A stretch of 64,000 bases of DNA from Methyloversatilis sp. (lineage in GTDB: Bacteria; Pseudomonadota; Gammaproteobacteria; Burkholderiales; Rhodocyclaceae), in contig NZ_JAUYRO010000112.1 in the NCBI RefSeq assembly GCF_030696805.1, forward strand, positions 1-64,000. Direction: 5' to 3'. The notes under the pieces are model-generated. The model was not told the origin of the DNA. It was given only the letters and a program-made list of their open reading frames with translations, and did no database searches. The position numbers and the translations under genes are program-made. This document shows positions 35,911 to 46,200 of the stretch, in pieces; positions within the stretch are counted from its first letter, which is position 1; every line of letters starts with the position of its first letter.

Positions 35911-35951
35911 GCCCAAAATTTACCTGAGCCCATACAACCCCTGAGCTGACC

Positions 35952-35974
35952 CGCTACTGCCCCGGGCAGTAGCG
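35952..35974 (+). other. Intercistronic hairpin between rnfC and rnfD
   Basis: CGCTACTGCC / GGCAGTAGCG (35952-35961 and 35965-35974), a perfect 10-bp stem with a 3-nt loop, in the 97-bp rnfC-rnfD gap. No T-run follows, so it is probably an RNA-stability or processing element rather than a terminator. Confidence 0.6.
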
Positions 35975-36007
35975 ACCCGGCTGCCCCGCCGACCACCACG
36001 GACTCCG

Positions 36008-37024
36008 ATGTACAACTCGCCCTATCTCCGCCAGAACACCAGCGTGCGCCGCGTCATGGTGACCGTGCTCGTCGCCATGCTGCCGGCCATCGCGATGCAG
36101 GTGTGGCTGTTCGGCATCGGTCTGCTGCTGCAGATCGCGATCGCCAGCGCCACCGCGCTGGCCTGCGAGGCGGCCATGCTGTCACTGCGCCACCGCCCGG
36201 TGGCACGCGCGCTCGGCGACGGCAGCGCGCTGGTCACTGCCTGGCTGATCGCGGTGTGCCTGCCGCCGCTGCTGCCCTGGTGGATGATCGTCATCGGCAC
36301 GTCGTTCGCGATCGTCATCGGCAAGCACCTGTATGGCGGCCTCGGCCAGAACCCGTTCAACCCGGCCATGCTGGCCTACTGCGTGCTGATCATCAGCTTT
36401 CCGGCGCTGATGTCGCAATGGCCCGGACTGCAGGGCAGCGACGCAGCCACACAGCTCGACTGGGTGCTCGGTGGGGAGCGCGCGCTCGACGCGGTGACCG
36501 GCGCCACGCCGCTGGACGCGCTGCGCACCGGACTGCTCGGCAACGCCGATGTCGCCGCAGTGATGCAGTCACCGGCTTTCGGTCACCTGGCCGGCGCCGG
36601 CTGGGAATGGGTCGCGCTGGCCTGGGGCGCGGGCGGCCTGCTGCTGCTCGCGCTGCGCATCATCACCTGGCACATTCCGGTCGCCTTCCTCGGCGCCATG
36701 GCGCTGGTGTCCGGCGTGGCCTGGCTGATCGACCCGTCGCACTACGCCAGCCCGGCCTTCCACCTGCTGGCCGGCGGCACCATGCTCGGCGCCTTCTTCA
36801 TTGCGACCGATCCGGTGTCGGGCGCCACCACGCCGCGCGGAAAACTGATCTTCGCGGCATGCATCGCGCTCATCGCGTGGCTGATCCGCGCCTTCGGCGC
36901 CTACCCGGACGGCATCGCCTTCGCGGTGCTGCTGCTGAACATCTGTGTGCCGCTGATCGACATCAAGACCCAGCCGCCGGTGTTCGGCCACAAGGTCGAG
37001 CCGCCGGACGGAGGTGCACGATGA
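36008..37024 (+). CDS. rnfD: Electron transport complex subunit RnfD/RsxD
   Basis: Membrane subunit of Rnf, 338 aa, with about nine transmembrane segments. It opens MYNSPYLRQNTSVRRVMVTV as in the family. Other markers are GKHLYGGLGQNPFNPAMLAY and TDPVSGATTPRGKL, whose SGAT threonine carries covalently bound FMN. It overlaps the start of rnfG by 4 bp (ATGA). Confidence 0.96.
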   Translation: MYNSPYLRQNTSVRRVMVTVLVAMLPAIAMQVWLFGIGLLLQIAIASATALACEAAMLSLRHRPVARALGDGSALVTAWLIAVCLPPLLPWWMIVIGTSFAIVIGKHLYGGLGQNPFNPAMLAYCVLIISFPALMSQWPGLQGSDAATQLDWVLGGERALDAVTGATPLDALRTGLLGNADVAAVMQSPAFGHLAGAGWEWVALAWGAGGLLLLALRIITWHIPVAFLGAMALVSGVAWLIDPSHYASPAFHLLAGGTMLGAFFIATDPVSGATTPRGKLIFAACIALIAWLIRAFGAYPDGIAFAVLLLNICVPLIDIKTQPPVFGHKVEPPDGGAR

Positions 37025-37767
37025 GCGACGCGGAGCGCGACACGCTGGCGGCGCCACCGGCGGCCGACCAGGCACCGGCCGAGGCGGTGCCGAACGAATT
37101 GACACCACCCGCCAGTGCGGCGGGAACCGCCGCTCGATCGGCCCTGCTGCTCGGCACCTTCACACTCATCTTCACCGCGCTGATGGCGCTCACCTTCGAA
37201 GCCACCCGCGAGCCGATCCGCGCATCGGTCGAAGCGCGCCGGCTGGAGCTGATCGCCCAGGTGCTGCCGCAGGGCGACTACGACAATGCGCTGCTGACCG
37301 ACGTCGTGCAGCTGCCGGCGCTGCCGGCGCTGGGCATCGCCGGGCCGGTGATGCTGCACCGCGCGCGGCGCGGCGCCGAGCCGGTGGCACTGGTGTTCGA
37401 AGCGCAGGCGCCCGACGGCTACAGCGGTGCAATCCGCCTGCTGATCGCGCTGCGCGCCGACGGCACGCTGGGCGGCGTGCGCGTTGTCGCGCACAAGGAA
37501 ACCCCCGGTCTGGGCGACTACATCGACCCGGCCAAGGACCGTGCCACACCGAAGTGGATCGCCCAGTTCGTCGGCCGTGACACCGCGCAGGCGGCCAACT
37601 GGACGGTACGCAAGGACGGTGGCGACTTCGCCTACATGACGGGCGCCACGATTTCACCACGCGCCGTGGTGCGCGCCACCGGCCGCGCCGTGGCGGCGAT
37701 CACCCCGGCGCGCGAGGCGCTTTTCGGCCTGCCGACCGGCGCATCGGCTGGTGAGGTGTTCAAGTGA
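37021..37767 (+). CDS. rnfG: Electron transport complex subunit RnfG/RsxG
   Basis: FMN-binding periplasmic subunit of Rnf, 248 aa from ATG 37021. One membrane helix (about 41-60, ALLLGTFTLIFTALMALTFE) follows an Ala/Pro/Glu-rich N-terminal extension of about 38 residues that is longer than usual. The FMN-binding domain has GYSGAIRLLIALRADGTLGG, HKETPGLGDYI and the attachment motif TGATIS (FAYMTGATISPRAVV). It precedes a repeat-rich gap before rnfE. Confidence 0.95.
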   Translation: MSDAERDTLAAPPAADQAPAEAVPNELTPPASAAGTAARSALLLGTFTLIFTALMALTFEATREPIRASVEARRLELIAQVLPQGDYDNALLTDVVQLPALPALGIAGPVMLHRARRGAEPVALVFEAQAPDGYSGAIRLLIALRADGTLGGVRVVAHKETPGLGDYIDPAKDRATPKWIAQFVGRDTAQAANWTVRKDGGDFAYMTGATISPRAVVRATGRAVAAITPAREALFGLPTGASAGEVFK

Positions 37768-37812
37768 TGCGTGCAGCGCCGCCCGCGTTGCCCTCACCCG
37801 GCGCTGCGCGCC

Positions 37813-37953
37813 ACCCTCTCCCGCTGATGCGGGAGAGGGATCAGACCGCCACTCCACCTCTCTCGCTGATGCGGGATCAGGCCACCACTCCACCTCTCTC
37901 GCTGATGCGGGATCAGGCCACCAATCCCCTCTCCCGCATCAGCGGGAGAGGGG
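37813..37953. repeat. Repeat cluster between rnfG and rnfE
   Basis: Two identical 36-nt direct repeats (37851-37886 and 37887-37922, beginning ACTCCACCTCTCTCGCTGAT) sit between two outer hairpins: CCCTCTCCCGC / GCGGGAGAGGG (37814-37824, 37829-37839) and CCCCTCTCCCGC / GCGGGAGAGGGG (37926-37937, 37942-37953). The outer hairpins are reverse complements of each other. The whole block interrupts an otherwise tightly packed operon and could lower rnfE-nth expression. Confidence 0.85.
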
Positions 37954-38028
37954 CCGGGGGTGAGGGCCGCGGCCGTCATCCGCTGTTCCCACGAAAATCC
38001 GCGCTGGACGAAACAGGACGGGCTCACG

Positions 38029-38721
38029 ATGAATCTTGAAGAACGCACGGCCTACGGCGACATCGGACGCAAGGGCCTATGGGAGAACAACACCGCACTG
38101 GTACAGCTGCTCGGCCTGTGTCCGCTGCTGGCCGTCAGCAATACGCTGGTCAATGCGGTCAGCCTCGCGCTGGCGACTGTGCTGGTGATGGCCCTGGCCA
38201 GTGGCGCCGTGGCAGCGCTGCGCACGCTGATTCCGTACGAAATCCGCATCCCGGTATTCATCCTGATCATCGCGGCGCTGGTCACCTGCCTTGATCTGGC
38301 CTTCAACGCCTGGCTGCACGAGCTGTATCTGGTGCTGGGCATCTTCATTCCGCTGATCGTCACCAACTGCATCGTGCTGGCGCGGGTGGAAGCCTTTGCG
38401 GCAAAGAATTCGCCGCTGGCTGCGGCGTGGGATGGCGCCGCGATGGGCGTCGGCCTGCTGTGGGTGCTGGCGCTGCTGGGCGGCTCACGCGAACTGATTG
38501 GCGCGGGTACGCTTTTTTCGGGTATCGACATGATCATTCCGGGCGCGCAGGCGCTCATGCTGCTGGGTGACGACTACCACGGCCTGCTGATCGCCATCCT
38601 GCCGCCCGGCGCCTTCATCCTGCTCGGACTGCTGATCGCCGCGCGCAACGCCTGGGTGGCACGCGCCGCTGCGGCTCGTCCGGCGGCACCGCACGCTCCG
38701 GTGGACACGGCGTCGGCCTGA
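38029..38721 (+). CDS. rnfE: Electron transport complex subunit RnfE/RsxE
   Basis: Membrane subunit of Rnf, 230 aa, homologous to RnfA. ATG 38029 (MNLEERTAYGDIGRKGLWEN) fits the N-xx-L-x-QLLGLCP beginning. Conserved stretches are ALVQLLGLCPLLAVSNTLVN, LGIFIPLIVTNCIVLARVEA and LGGSRELIGAGTLF. The TGA shares a base with the nth start (TGATG). The gap of 261 bp to rnfG is filled by repeats. Confidence 0.96.
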   Translation: MNLEERTAYGDIGRKGLWENNTALVQLLGLCPLLAVSNTLVNAVSLALATVLVMALASGAVAALRTLIPYEIRIPVFILIIAALVTCLDLAFNAWLHELYLVLGIFIPLIVTNCIVLARVEAFAAKNSPLAAAWDGAAMGVGLLWVLALLGGSRELIGAGTLFSGIDMIIPGAQALMLLGDDYHGLLIAILPPGAFILLGLLIAARNAWVARAAAARPAAPHAPVDTASA

Positions 38722-39380
38722 TGGGGGGGCGGTTCAGCAAGCTCGCGCGCGCGGATATCCAGACGATGTTCGAGCGCTGGCGCGCCGCCAACCCGCACCC
38801 GAAAAGCGATCTCGAGTACGGCTCGCCGTTTCAGCTGCTGGTCGCCGTCGTACTGTCGGCGCAGGCGACCGACAAGGGCGTGAATGTCGCCACGCGCCGG
38901 CTTTTTCCCGCGGCGCCGACGCCAGAAGCCATGGTGAGCCTGGGTGTCGCGGGCGTTGAAGCGTTCATCAAGACCATCGGCCTGTTCCGCGCCAAGGCGA
39001 AGAACGTCGTGTCGCTATCGCACCAGCTGCTGGAAAAGCATGGCGGCGAAGTGCCGAACGACCGCGCCGCGCTCGAAGCGCTGCCCGGCGTCGGCCGCAA
39101 GACGGCCAATGTGGTGCTGAACATCGTGTTCGGCGAGCCGACCATGGCGGTCGATACGCACATCTTCCGCATTTCGAACCGCATCGGCCTGGCGCCCGGC
39201 AAGGACGTCATCGCGGTCGAACAGGCGTTGCTCAAGGTCGTGCCAAAGGAATTCATGGACCACGCCCACCACTGGCTCATCCTGCACGGTCGCTATACCT
39301 GCACCGCACGCAGGCCGCTGTGTGGCCAGTGCAACATCACCGATCTGTGCCGGTTCAGGGACAAGAACATCGCGGGGTAA
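38721..39380 (+). CDS. nth: Endonuclease III
   Basis: Base-excision repair DNA glycosylase/AP lyase for oxidised pyrimidines, 219 aa. The HhH motif LPGVGRKTANVVLN with catalytic Lys, the catalytic Asp in VDTHIFR, and the 4Fe-4S loop C-x6-C-x2-C-x5-C (CTARRPLCGQCNITDLC) are all present. It follows rnfE with a 1-bp overlap, the same rsx-nth arrangement as in E. coli and many betaproteobacteria. Confidence 0.97.
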   Translation: MGGRFSKLARADIQTMFERWRAANPHPKSDLEYGSPFQLLVAVVLSAQATDKGVNVATRRLFPAAPTPEAMVSLGVAGVEAFIKTIGLFRAKAKNVVSLSHQLLEKHGGEVPNDRAALEALPGVGRKTANVVLNIVFGEPTMAVDTHIFRISNRIGLAPGKDVIAVEQALLKVVPKEFMDHAHHWLILHGRYTCTARRPLCGQCNITDLCRFRDKNIAG

Positions 39381-39410
39381 ACACTCGGCCGACCGGCCCG
39401 GTGGGCGCTT

Positions 39411-39454
39411 CCCTGTGGGAGCGGCGCTCTGGCTTACACAGGGGCTTCTCCCAC
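39411..39454. repeat. GTGGGAGCGGC dispersed repeat, copy 2
   Basis: Between convergent nth and the GGDEF-EAL gene. CCCTGTGGGAGCGGC (39411-39425) is partly complementary to CACAGGG (39437-39443) and CTCCCAC (39448-39454). It has the same core as the repeat at 16649. It may serve as a terminator-like hairpin for both genes. Confidence 0.7.
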
Positions 39455-39469
39455 TAGAGGTTCGCGCAA

Positions 39470-42400
39470 TCAGCCCTGCAGGAAGCGCATGGCGAATTCT
39501 TCGCCGGGCAGCGGCTTGCTGTAAAGATAGCCCTGCCACGTATCGCAGTCGCGCTCTTTCAGGAATGCAAGCTGCTCGGGCGTTTCTACGCCTTCCGCCA
39601 CGACGCGCATTTTCAGCGTGTGCGCCATGGCGATGATGGTCGCGGCGATTTCCATGTCATTGCGATCGTGCGGGATGTCGCGCACGAAGCTCTGGTCGAT
39701 CTTCAGCACGTCGATCGGAAAGCGCTTCAGATAGGCCAGCGAAGAATAACCGGTGCCGAAGTCATCGATCGACAGTGCAACACCGAGCGCCTTGAGTTCG
39801 CGCAGCCGCATTTCGGTGGCGGCCTGTTCGCCGGCCAGCATCGATTCGGTCAGCTCGAATTCGAGCCAGTCCGGACCGATGCCGAACTCAGCCATCAATG
39901 CGGCGACGCGCTGAGCGAGATCGGCCTGCTGCAGCTGGCGCGCCGACAGGTTGACCGCCACTGTCAGGACATGGCCAGCATCGCGCCACGCGCGCGCCTG
40001 GGCGCAGGCGGTGCGCAGCACCCATTCGCCGATCGGCACGATCAAACCGGTTTCTTCCGCCACCGGAATGAAGCGCGCCGGTGAAATGAGGCCCTCTTCC
40101 GGATCGATCCATCGCACCAAGGCTTCGGCACCGGTGAGCCGGCCGCTGGCCATGTCGATCTGCGGCTGGTAATGCAGCGTGAATTCGCCGCGTTCCAGCG
40201 CACGGCGCAGCCGCGTGTCCAGATGCAGCCGGTCCTGCGCGGCGCGGCTCATCGCTTCGGTGTAGAAGCGAAACGCACCGCGCCCCGCTTCCTTCGCCTG
40301 GTACATCGCCACATCGGAATGCTGGATCAATTCGGTCACGTTGCGGCCGTCGTCCGGAAACACCGAAATGCCAACGCTCGCGCCGATATAGATTTCTCGC
40401 CCCTGCGAAAGGCTGAATGGCGCCGTCAGCAGATCGATCAGCATCTGCGCGACAATGGCGGCGTCTTCCGGCACCGTCATTTCCTCGATCAGCAGCACGA
40501 ATTCGTCGCCGCCGAGCCGGGCCAGCGTATCGACCTCGCGCAACCGGCTGCGCAGCCGTTTCGCGATTGCGGCCAGCAGTTCGTCGCCGGCCGGATGCCC
40601 CAGACTGTCGTTCACGTTCTTGAAGCGGTCCAGATCGATGAACAGCAGCGCGAGATGGCAGCGGCTGCGTGCGGCGCGCTCGATGGCGTGCTGGATGCGT
40701 GACTGCATCAACAGGCGGTTCGGCAGATCGGTCAGCGGATCGTGGTGGGCCAGGTAGTCGAGCTTCGCTTCGGAGCGCTTGAGCTGGCTGATGTCGGTCA
40801 TGACGGCAACGTAGTGGCTGGGCGCGCCGGCTTCATTGCGCACCGTGCTGATGGTGAGCAGTTGCTGGTAAAGCTCGCCATTCTTGCGCCGGTTCCACAC
40901 TTCGCCCTGCCAGTTGCCGCTGCCCAGCACGGCCGACCACATGACCTGGTAGAACTGCGCGTCGTGGCGCCCCGACCGCAACATGCGCGGTGTCTGGCCG
41001 ATGGCTTCGAATTCGCTGTAACCGCTGATGTGGGTGAACGCGCGATTGACGGCGACGATCTGCGCATTGAGATCGGTGATGAAAATGCCGTCACGCGTGC
41101 TTTCGAACACTGCCCCGGCCTGCCTGAGCGCAGTGGCCGCGCGCACTTTCTGCACAGCAAGGCCGGTGATGCGACTGAAGTCGTTGATCAGCTCAAGCTG
41201 CGCGGCGTCCGGCAGGCAGGGGGTGTCGTGATAAAGCGCAAAGGTGCCGAGCACGCGCCCGTCGTTGTCCTTGTAAGGCACTGACCAGCAAGCACTGAAC
41301 CCGCCCAGGCGCGCCAGCTCGACATGGGACGCCCAGCTCGGGTGCTCGAACACATTCTCGACCAGCACGGTTTCGCCCGCCCAGGCCGACGTGCCGCACG
41401 AGCCCATGCCGGGACCAGGCAGCACGCCTTCGATCGCCTGCAGATAGCGCTCGGGCAGCGAGGGAGCGGCGCCATTCACAAGTCGGCCGCTCACTTCATG
41501 CAACAGCTGGATCGATACGCGCGTCCCCGGTTCGATCGCCTGCATGCGCAGCGCAATCGCTTCCAGAATGACCGACAGCGGTTCGGCCGCAACGATGCGG
41601 TCGAGCACTTCGGCACGCGCCTCGCCGATCAGTGCGGCGCGCTTGTCGGCGGTGATGTCTTTCCACGTGCCCACGAACTCGACGACCGAATGACCGCTCT
41701 GGCCGACCCGTCGCAATTCGTCGCGCACCCAGATCGAGATTCCGTCTCGTCGCTTGAAGCGGTAGTCAAGACTGATGTGTCCGTCCAGCAAGAGGCCTTC
41801 GGAACGCGCCAGCATGACATCGCGGTCCTGCGCATGCAGGCCGGCCTGCCACCAGCCGGGGGCCAGCACCTCGGCCACCGTATAGCCGAGGATGCGGGTC
41901 ACGTTCTCGCTGACCCATGACGACTGGAACTCGCCGTCCTGCAGGCGCAGGCTGTAGACAACGGTCGGGCTGGCCGCCAGCAGTTGCGACATGCGCTGGT
42001 TGGTGGCGTTGAGACGTTCGCTCTCAAGCACCAGCTCGGCCCGGCGATGGACTTTTTCCAGCGTCGCGGGCAGTTCGAACAAATAGCCGGGATGCTTGAC
42101 CAGATAGTCGTCAACACCCAGGTGCAACGCGCTGGATGCCAGTTGCTCGCTGTCCTGACCTGCCAGCATGACGATGGGCAGCGACAGCTGGCGCTCGCTG
42201 CGGATCAGCTTCACCAGGTCGAGCCCGGTCGTTTCATCGGGCAGCGCGTCGATCAGCAACACGTCGAACGTCGCTTCGACATCGGGGCCTGCCGGCAGCC
42301 GGTTGATGACTGCATCGACGCTGCCTGTGCTTTCCAGGCGGATCTGCGGCGCGTGCCTGAGCAGGTGACCGCGCATCAGCTCTACATCTGCAAGGCTCGA

Positions 42401-42817
42401 TTCGGCGCACAGCACGCGGATCGGCCGGTCGCACCGGGCCGACATCGAACGGTGCCGCAGCAGGGCCGCGTCAAGCACGCGCGGCAGGCGTTCGAGGTAA
42501 AGGCCGGATTTGATGAGATAGTCATCGGCACCCGCCTTCAGCGCCGCAATCGCCGAACTGCCGTCGCCCGACCCGGTCAGCACTACCACCGCGACCGGCA
42601 GGGCGTGTTCCCTGATGTGAGCCAGCAATTCGAGCCCGCTGCCATCGGGCAGCTTCAGGTCGGTCAGCAGCAGGTCGACGCCGGCCCCGGCGAGACGCTG
42701 ACGGGCGTCCTTCAGCGTGGGCACGATTTCGATCTCCAGCCCGCTGTCGCTGCGGCGCAGCGCACGCTGCGTCAGATCTGCGTCGAACTCCGAATCTTCT
42801 GCGTAGAGGATGCGCAT
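39470..42817 (-). CDS. REC-REC-PAS-GAF-PAS-GGDEF-EAL c-di-GMP protein
   Basis: A 1115-aa multidomain response regulator. Receiver 1 (about 1-120, LLLTDLKLPDGSG) and a second receiver (about 132-255, VLLIDALPDETTG) are followed by PAS (about 275-395), GAF (about 405-565, MQAIEPGTRVSIQLLHEVSG), PAS (about 570-690), GGDEF (active site 769-773, RLGGDEFVLL) and EAL (898-900, GAEALVRW; also DDFGTGYSSLAYLKRFPID). Both catalytic motifs are intact. It is the last gene of a four-gene minus-strand operon, its ATG sharing one base with the stop of the single-domain regulator at 42817. It is the likely output of that pathway. Confidence 0.95.
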   Translation of the reverse strand: MRILYAEDSEFDADLTQRALRRSDSGLEIEIVPTLKDARQRLAGAGVDLLLTDLKLPDGSGLELLAHIREHALPVAVVVLTGSGDGSSAIAALKAGADDYLIKSGLYLERLPRVLDAALLRHRSMSARCDRPIRVLCAESSLADVELMRGHLLRHAPQIRLESTGSVDAVINRLPAGPDVEATFDVLLIDALPDETTGLDLVKLIRSERQLSLPIVMLAGQDSEQLASSALHLGVDDYLVKHPGYLFELPATLEKVHRRAELVLESERLNATNQRMSQLLAASPTVVYSLRLQDGEFQSSWVSENVTRILGYTVAEVLAPGWWQAGLHAQDRDVMLARSEGLLLDGHISLDYRFKRRDGISIWVRDELRRVGQSGHSVVEFVGTWKDITADKRAALIGEARAEVLDRIVAAEPLSVILEAIALRMQAIEPGTRVSIQLLHEVSGRLVNGAAPSLPERYLQAIEGVLPGPGMGSCGTSAWAGETVLVENVFEHPSWASHVELARLGGFSACWSVPYKDNDGRVLGTFALYHDTPCLPDAAQLELINDFSRITGLAVQKVRAATALRQAGAVFESTRDGIFITDLNAQIVAVNRAFTHISGYSEFEAIGQTPRMLRSGRHDAQFYQVMWSAVLGSGNWQGEVWNRRKNGELYQQLLTISTVRNEAGAPSHYVAVMTDISQLKRSEAKLDYLAHHDPLTDLPNRLLMQSRIQHAIERAARSRCHLALLFIDLDRFKNVNDSLGHPAGDELLAAIAKRLRSRLREVDTLARLGGDEFVLLIEEMTVPEDAAIVAQMLIDLLTAPFSLSQGREIYIGASVGISVFPDDGRNVTELIQHSDVAMYQAKEAGRGAFRFYTEAMSRAAQDRLHLDTRLRRALERGEFTLHYQPQIDMASGRLTGAEALVRWIDPEEGLISPARFIPVAEETGLIVPIGEWVLRTACAQARAWRDAGHVLTVAVNLSARQLQQADLAQRVAALMAEFGIGPDWLEFELTESMLAGEQAATEMRLRELKALGVALSIDDFGTGYSSLAYLKRFPIDVLKIDQSFVRDIPHDRNDMEIAATIIAMAHTLKMRVVAEGVETPEQLAFLKERDCDTWQGYLYSKPLPGEEFAMRFLQG

Positions 42818-43260
42818 CAGATCGGCGGCTGGTTGAGTTCGAACCAGTAACGTCCGATCTGGCCCGTTGCCTCGACGAAACGATCGAAATCCACCGGTTT
42901 GACGATGAAGGAATTGACGCCCAGCGAATAGGCATCGAGCAGGTCACGCTGTTCCGCCGATGAGCTCAGCATGACCACCGGAATGCTGCGATGCACCGGA
43001 TGGCGCTTCAACTGGCGCAGTACCTCGAAGCCATTGACGCCTGGCAGATTGATGTCGAGCAGTATCAGCGCTGGCGGCGGCTCACCCTTGTCCCAACTGT
43101 GCATGAAGCCGAGCGCCGTTTCGCCATCACGCGCCACGCTTACCGGACCGGCCCGCGGGTCGCGGGCGAAGGCGCGGCAGGTCAGATCGATATCGACCGG
43201 GTTGTCTTCGACCAGCAGGATGGGCGGGGCACCGGACGGCAGAAGCGTGGCGAGATTCAT
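42817..43260 (-). CDS. Single-domain response regulator (Rcp1/CheY-like)
   Basis: A 147-aa receiver-only protein. [20 protein letters not shown], the phospho-acceptor region LILLDINLPGVNGFEVLRQL, VVMLSSSAEQ and FIVKPVDFDRFVE give all receiver positions. This subtype (E-D-N-P-x-D at the acidic pocket, LPGVNG) usually pairs with phytochrome-like multi-PAS kinases, as here. It overlaps the kinase stop by 4 bp and the GGDEF-EAL start by 1 bp. It probably relays phosphate to the downstream effector. Confidence 0.94.
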   Translation of the reverse strand: MNLATLLPSGAPPILLVEDNPVDIDLTCRAFARDPRAGPVSVARDGETALGFMHSWDKGEPPPALILLDINLPGVNGFEVLRQLKRHPVHRSIPVVMLSSSAEQRDLLDAYSLGVNSFIVKPVDFDRFVEATGQIGRYWFELNQPPI

Positions 43261-46200
43261 GCCGGAAACTCCAGGTGGAAGGTGGCCCCCTCGCCCGGCA
43301 CACTTTCGGCCCAGACGCGACCATCCATGCGCTGCATGGCCTTGCGCACCAGCGCAAGCCCCACCCCGGTGCCCGAGAAGTCTTCGTTTCGATGCAGCCG
43401 CTGGAAGATTTCGAATATCCGTTCGTGATACTTCATGTCGAAACCGATCCCGTTGTCGCGCACGCTCAGATGGGCGCGCCCATCCCGCACGGCCGCGTGC
43501 AGCGTGACGATGGCCGGATTGGCATCGCGACTGAACTTCAGCGCGTTGTCCAGCAGATTGCGAAGCACCATTTCGACTCCCTGATGATCGGCACGTACGA
43601 TGATGGACGGTACTTCGCCCACAATCTGCACTGACGCCGCTGCGATTTCGTCGCTGCGACGGTGCAGCACATTGCGCATGACCTCGCCCAGGTCGACCCG
43701 GCTCGCTTCAAGCGAACGCCGCTCCATGCGCGAGTACGCCAGCAGATCCTCGATCAGGGCATGCATCTGGCGTGTGCCGTTGCGAATGTTGGCGAGAAAG
43801 CGCTGCCCCTGTTCGTCGAGGCGATCGCCGTAATCTTCCAGCAGAATCTTGCTGTAGCCGTCGATGCCGCGCAAGGGCGCCTTCAGGTCATGCGACACGG
43901 CGTACGAGAAGGACTCCAGCTCCTTCATCGCATCGGACAGCGCCTGCGTGCGGTCGGCGACGCGCTGTTCGAGGTCACGATTAAGCTCGCGCAGGCTGTC
44001 CTGCGTTTCACGGAATTCGGTGATGTCGCGTGCGATACCAAGCACGCCGACCAGCTTGCCGCCGGCATCGTGCATCGGTGTCTTGATGGTCTGCAGCCGC
44101 ATCCGCTCGCCGGTTTCCCGCATGGTCACCCATTCTTCGTTGGCGCTGTTCTGGCCGACACGCATTGCAATTTCGTCATGGCTGCGGAACAGATCGGCTT
44201 CTTCCTTGCTGAACAGCTCGTAATCGGTCCGGCCCAGCAGTTCGGCTTCAGTCCTGCCGCACAGGCGTTCGAACTGCCTGTTGCACGACAGGTAGACACC
44301 TTCCGGAGATTTGAGCCACACCAGATCGGGCAGTGTGGCAAACAGCGTCCGCAGATGGGTACGCTCCTGCTCGACCGCATGCTCGGCGTTGTGGCGCGCG
44401 GTGATATCGACGTCCATGCAGACCATGATCGGGTCCTTGTCGAGCCCGGGGATGCTGAACAGTGTCGCTTCGATCCAGCGCGGTGAGCCGTCGCGATGCC
44501 TGACCAGATACTCCGAAGGACCGATGGACTGTCCGCTGCGCGCGATCTGCGCAAACGAATCACGGAATGCATCGGCCTCTTCACGCGTGTGCATCAGGGT
44601 ATCGACACTGCGCCCGATCGCCTCGTCCGGGGTCCAGCCGTACAGCCGGGTGGACCCGCCGTTCCAGTACAGCACGCGGCCTTGCGCGTCGAACCATTGC
44701 ACCGCCACGTTCGGCGCCTGTTCGAGCGTGGCGCGCAGCCGCTCCTCGGATGCGCGCAAGGCTTGTTCGGCTTCGAACTGATACGTCACGTCCAGCAGCG
44801 TTCCGACGTACTTGACCACGCCGCCAGCATCGTCGGTGACCATCTGCACGCTGGGTCGCAGGTGGCGCACGGGCCCGATATCCGGCGAGGTGCGATGGAC
44901 GAAAATGGGTACTTCGGTCGCTCCCTGTGCGAGCAGACTCATCACACGCCCCACCAGATCACGGTCGTCCGGGTGCAGCAGATTCAGATACTGCTCGGGT
45001 GCGGGGACACCGTCGGCCGGATCAAGGCCGAAAAACGCGTGCATCTGTTCCGACCACCAGCCTCCGCCGGTGGCTCTGTGATACTCCCAGCTGCCCAGGC
45101 CGGCTATGCGCTCCGCTGCACTCAGGCGGTTCCGCTCGAGCTTGAGCGCCTGTTCCGCCTCGTGCCGCGCCGTGATGTCCTGAATCACCGCCAGGTGATA
45201 GTCGGGCTCGGCGCCGGGCGCCCACAGCGGCGACACGCTCAGTGCGACCCGGATGACGCGGCCGTCCTTGTGGAACACCCGATGTTCAATCGAAAACTCG
45301 CGGATCTCACCTCTTTTGAGCGAGTCGAGCAACGCCAGATTACCCGGGAGATCCTCCGGGTGCGTGACGCGCATGAAATCCAGGCGGCGCATGTCGGCAT
45401 CATCGTAGCCTATGATTTCACTGTATTTCTTGTTGACGGACATGAAGTGGCCGAGGCGGCTGTCGATGCGTGCCACACCCACGCCCGCCTGCTCGAACAT
45501 GGCGCGGAACTGTCGCTCGCTGTCCAGCACCGCCGCGTGCTGCGCCTGCAGCCGCACCGCCATGTCGTTGAATGCCGAACCGATTTCAGCGAGTTCGTCG
45601 CGCCCGCCAAGATCGACGCGGGTGTCGAGCCGGCCCTGTCCAAGCGCCCGTGCAGCGTTGGTCAATTGCGCGGCGCGACGGAACCAGATCAGGTGCAGGA
45701 ACAGCGACAGCAGCAGGGACCAGCACAGGATCAGCGCGGCATGCCGCCACAGTTCGACGCGGCTGGCATGCAGTCGCTGACTGAACGGCTGGGTCAGGTC
45801 CGAACGCACCAGCAACTGGTGGCCGCCTTCGAGTGCCATCAGGCCGGTCAGCGCTGTGCGCGAGGCATCCACCTGCACCAGCAGCGAGTTGTCGGGTGCG
45901 CGCGGCGCATCCAGCAGTACCGCGCCGCCGCGTGTGTCGGCGGCGAGGATGTCGGGCAGCGTCTGCCCCAGATCGGCACGCGCCAGCGAGCCCACGATGC
46001 GGCCGCCGGGCGCGGTGAGGTAGGCGTGCGTCAGGTGGGGGCGCAACGCCAGCTCGGCCACGGCACGCCGCAACTGCACTGGCCGGTTCTGCAGGATGAG
46101 TTCATCGAGCGCCGACTGTTCGATGCCCAGCCGCTCGACCAACAGCTGCGTCTGTTCCTGCTCCACGCGCAGGCGGTAGTCGGCCCGCTGCAGCATGTGG

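Noticed and set aside
37851-37922. Direct repeats considered as a CRISPR array
   Set aside because: Only two contiguous 36-nt copies with no spacers and no cas genes.
33082-39380. rnf operon taken as evidence of nitrogen fixation
   Set aside because: It is linked to nth, as in the SoxR-reducing rsx operons, and no nif or fix gene is present.
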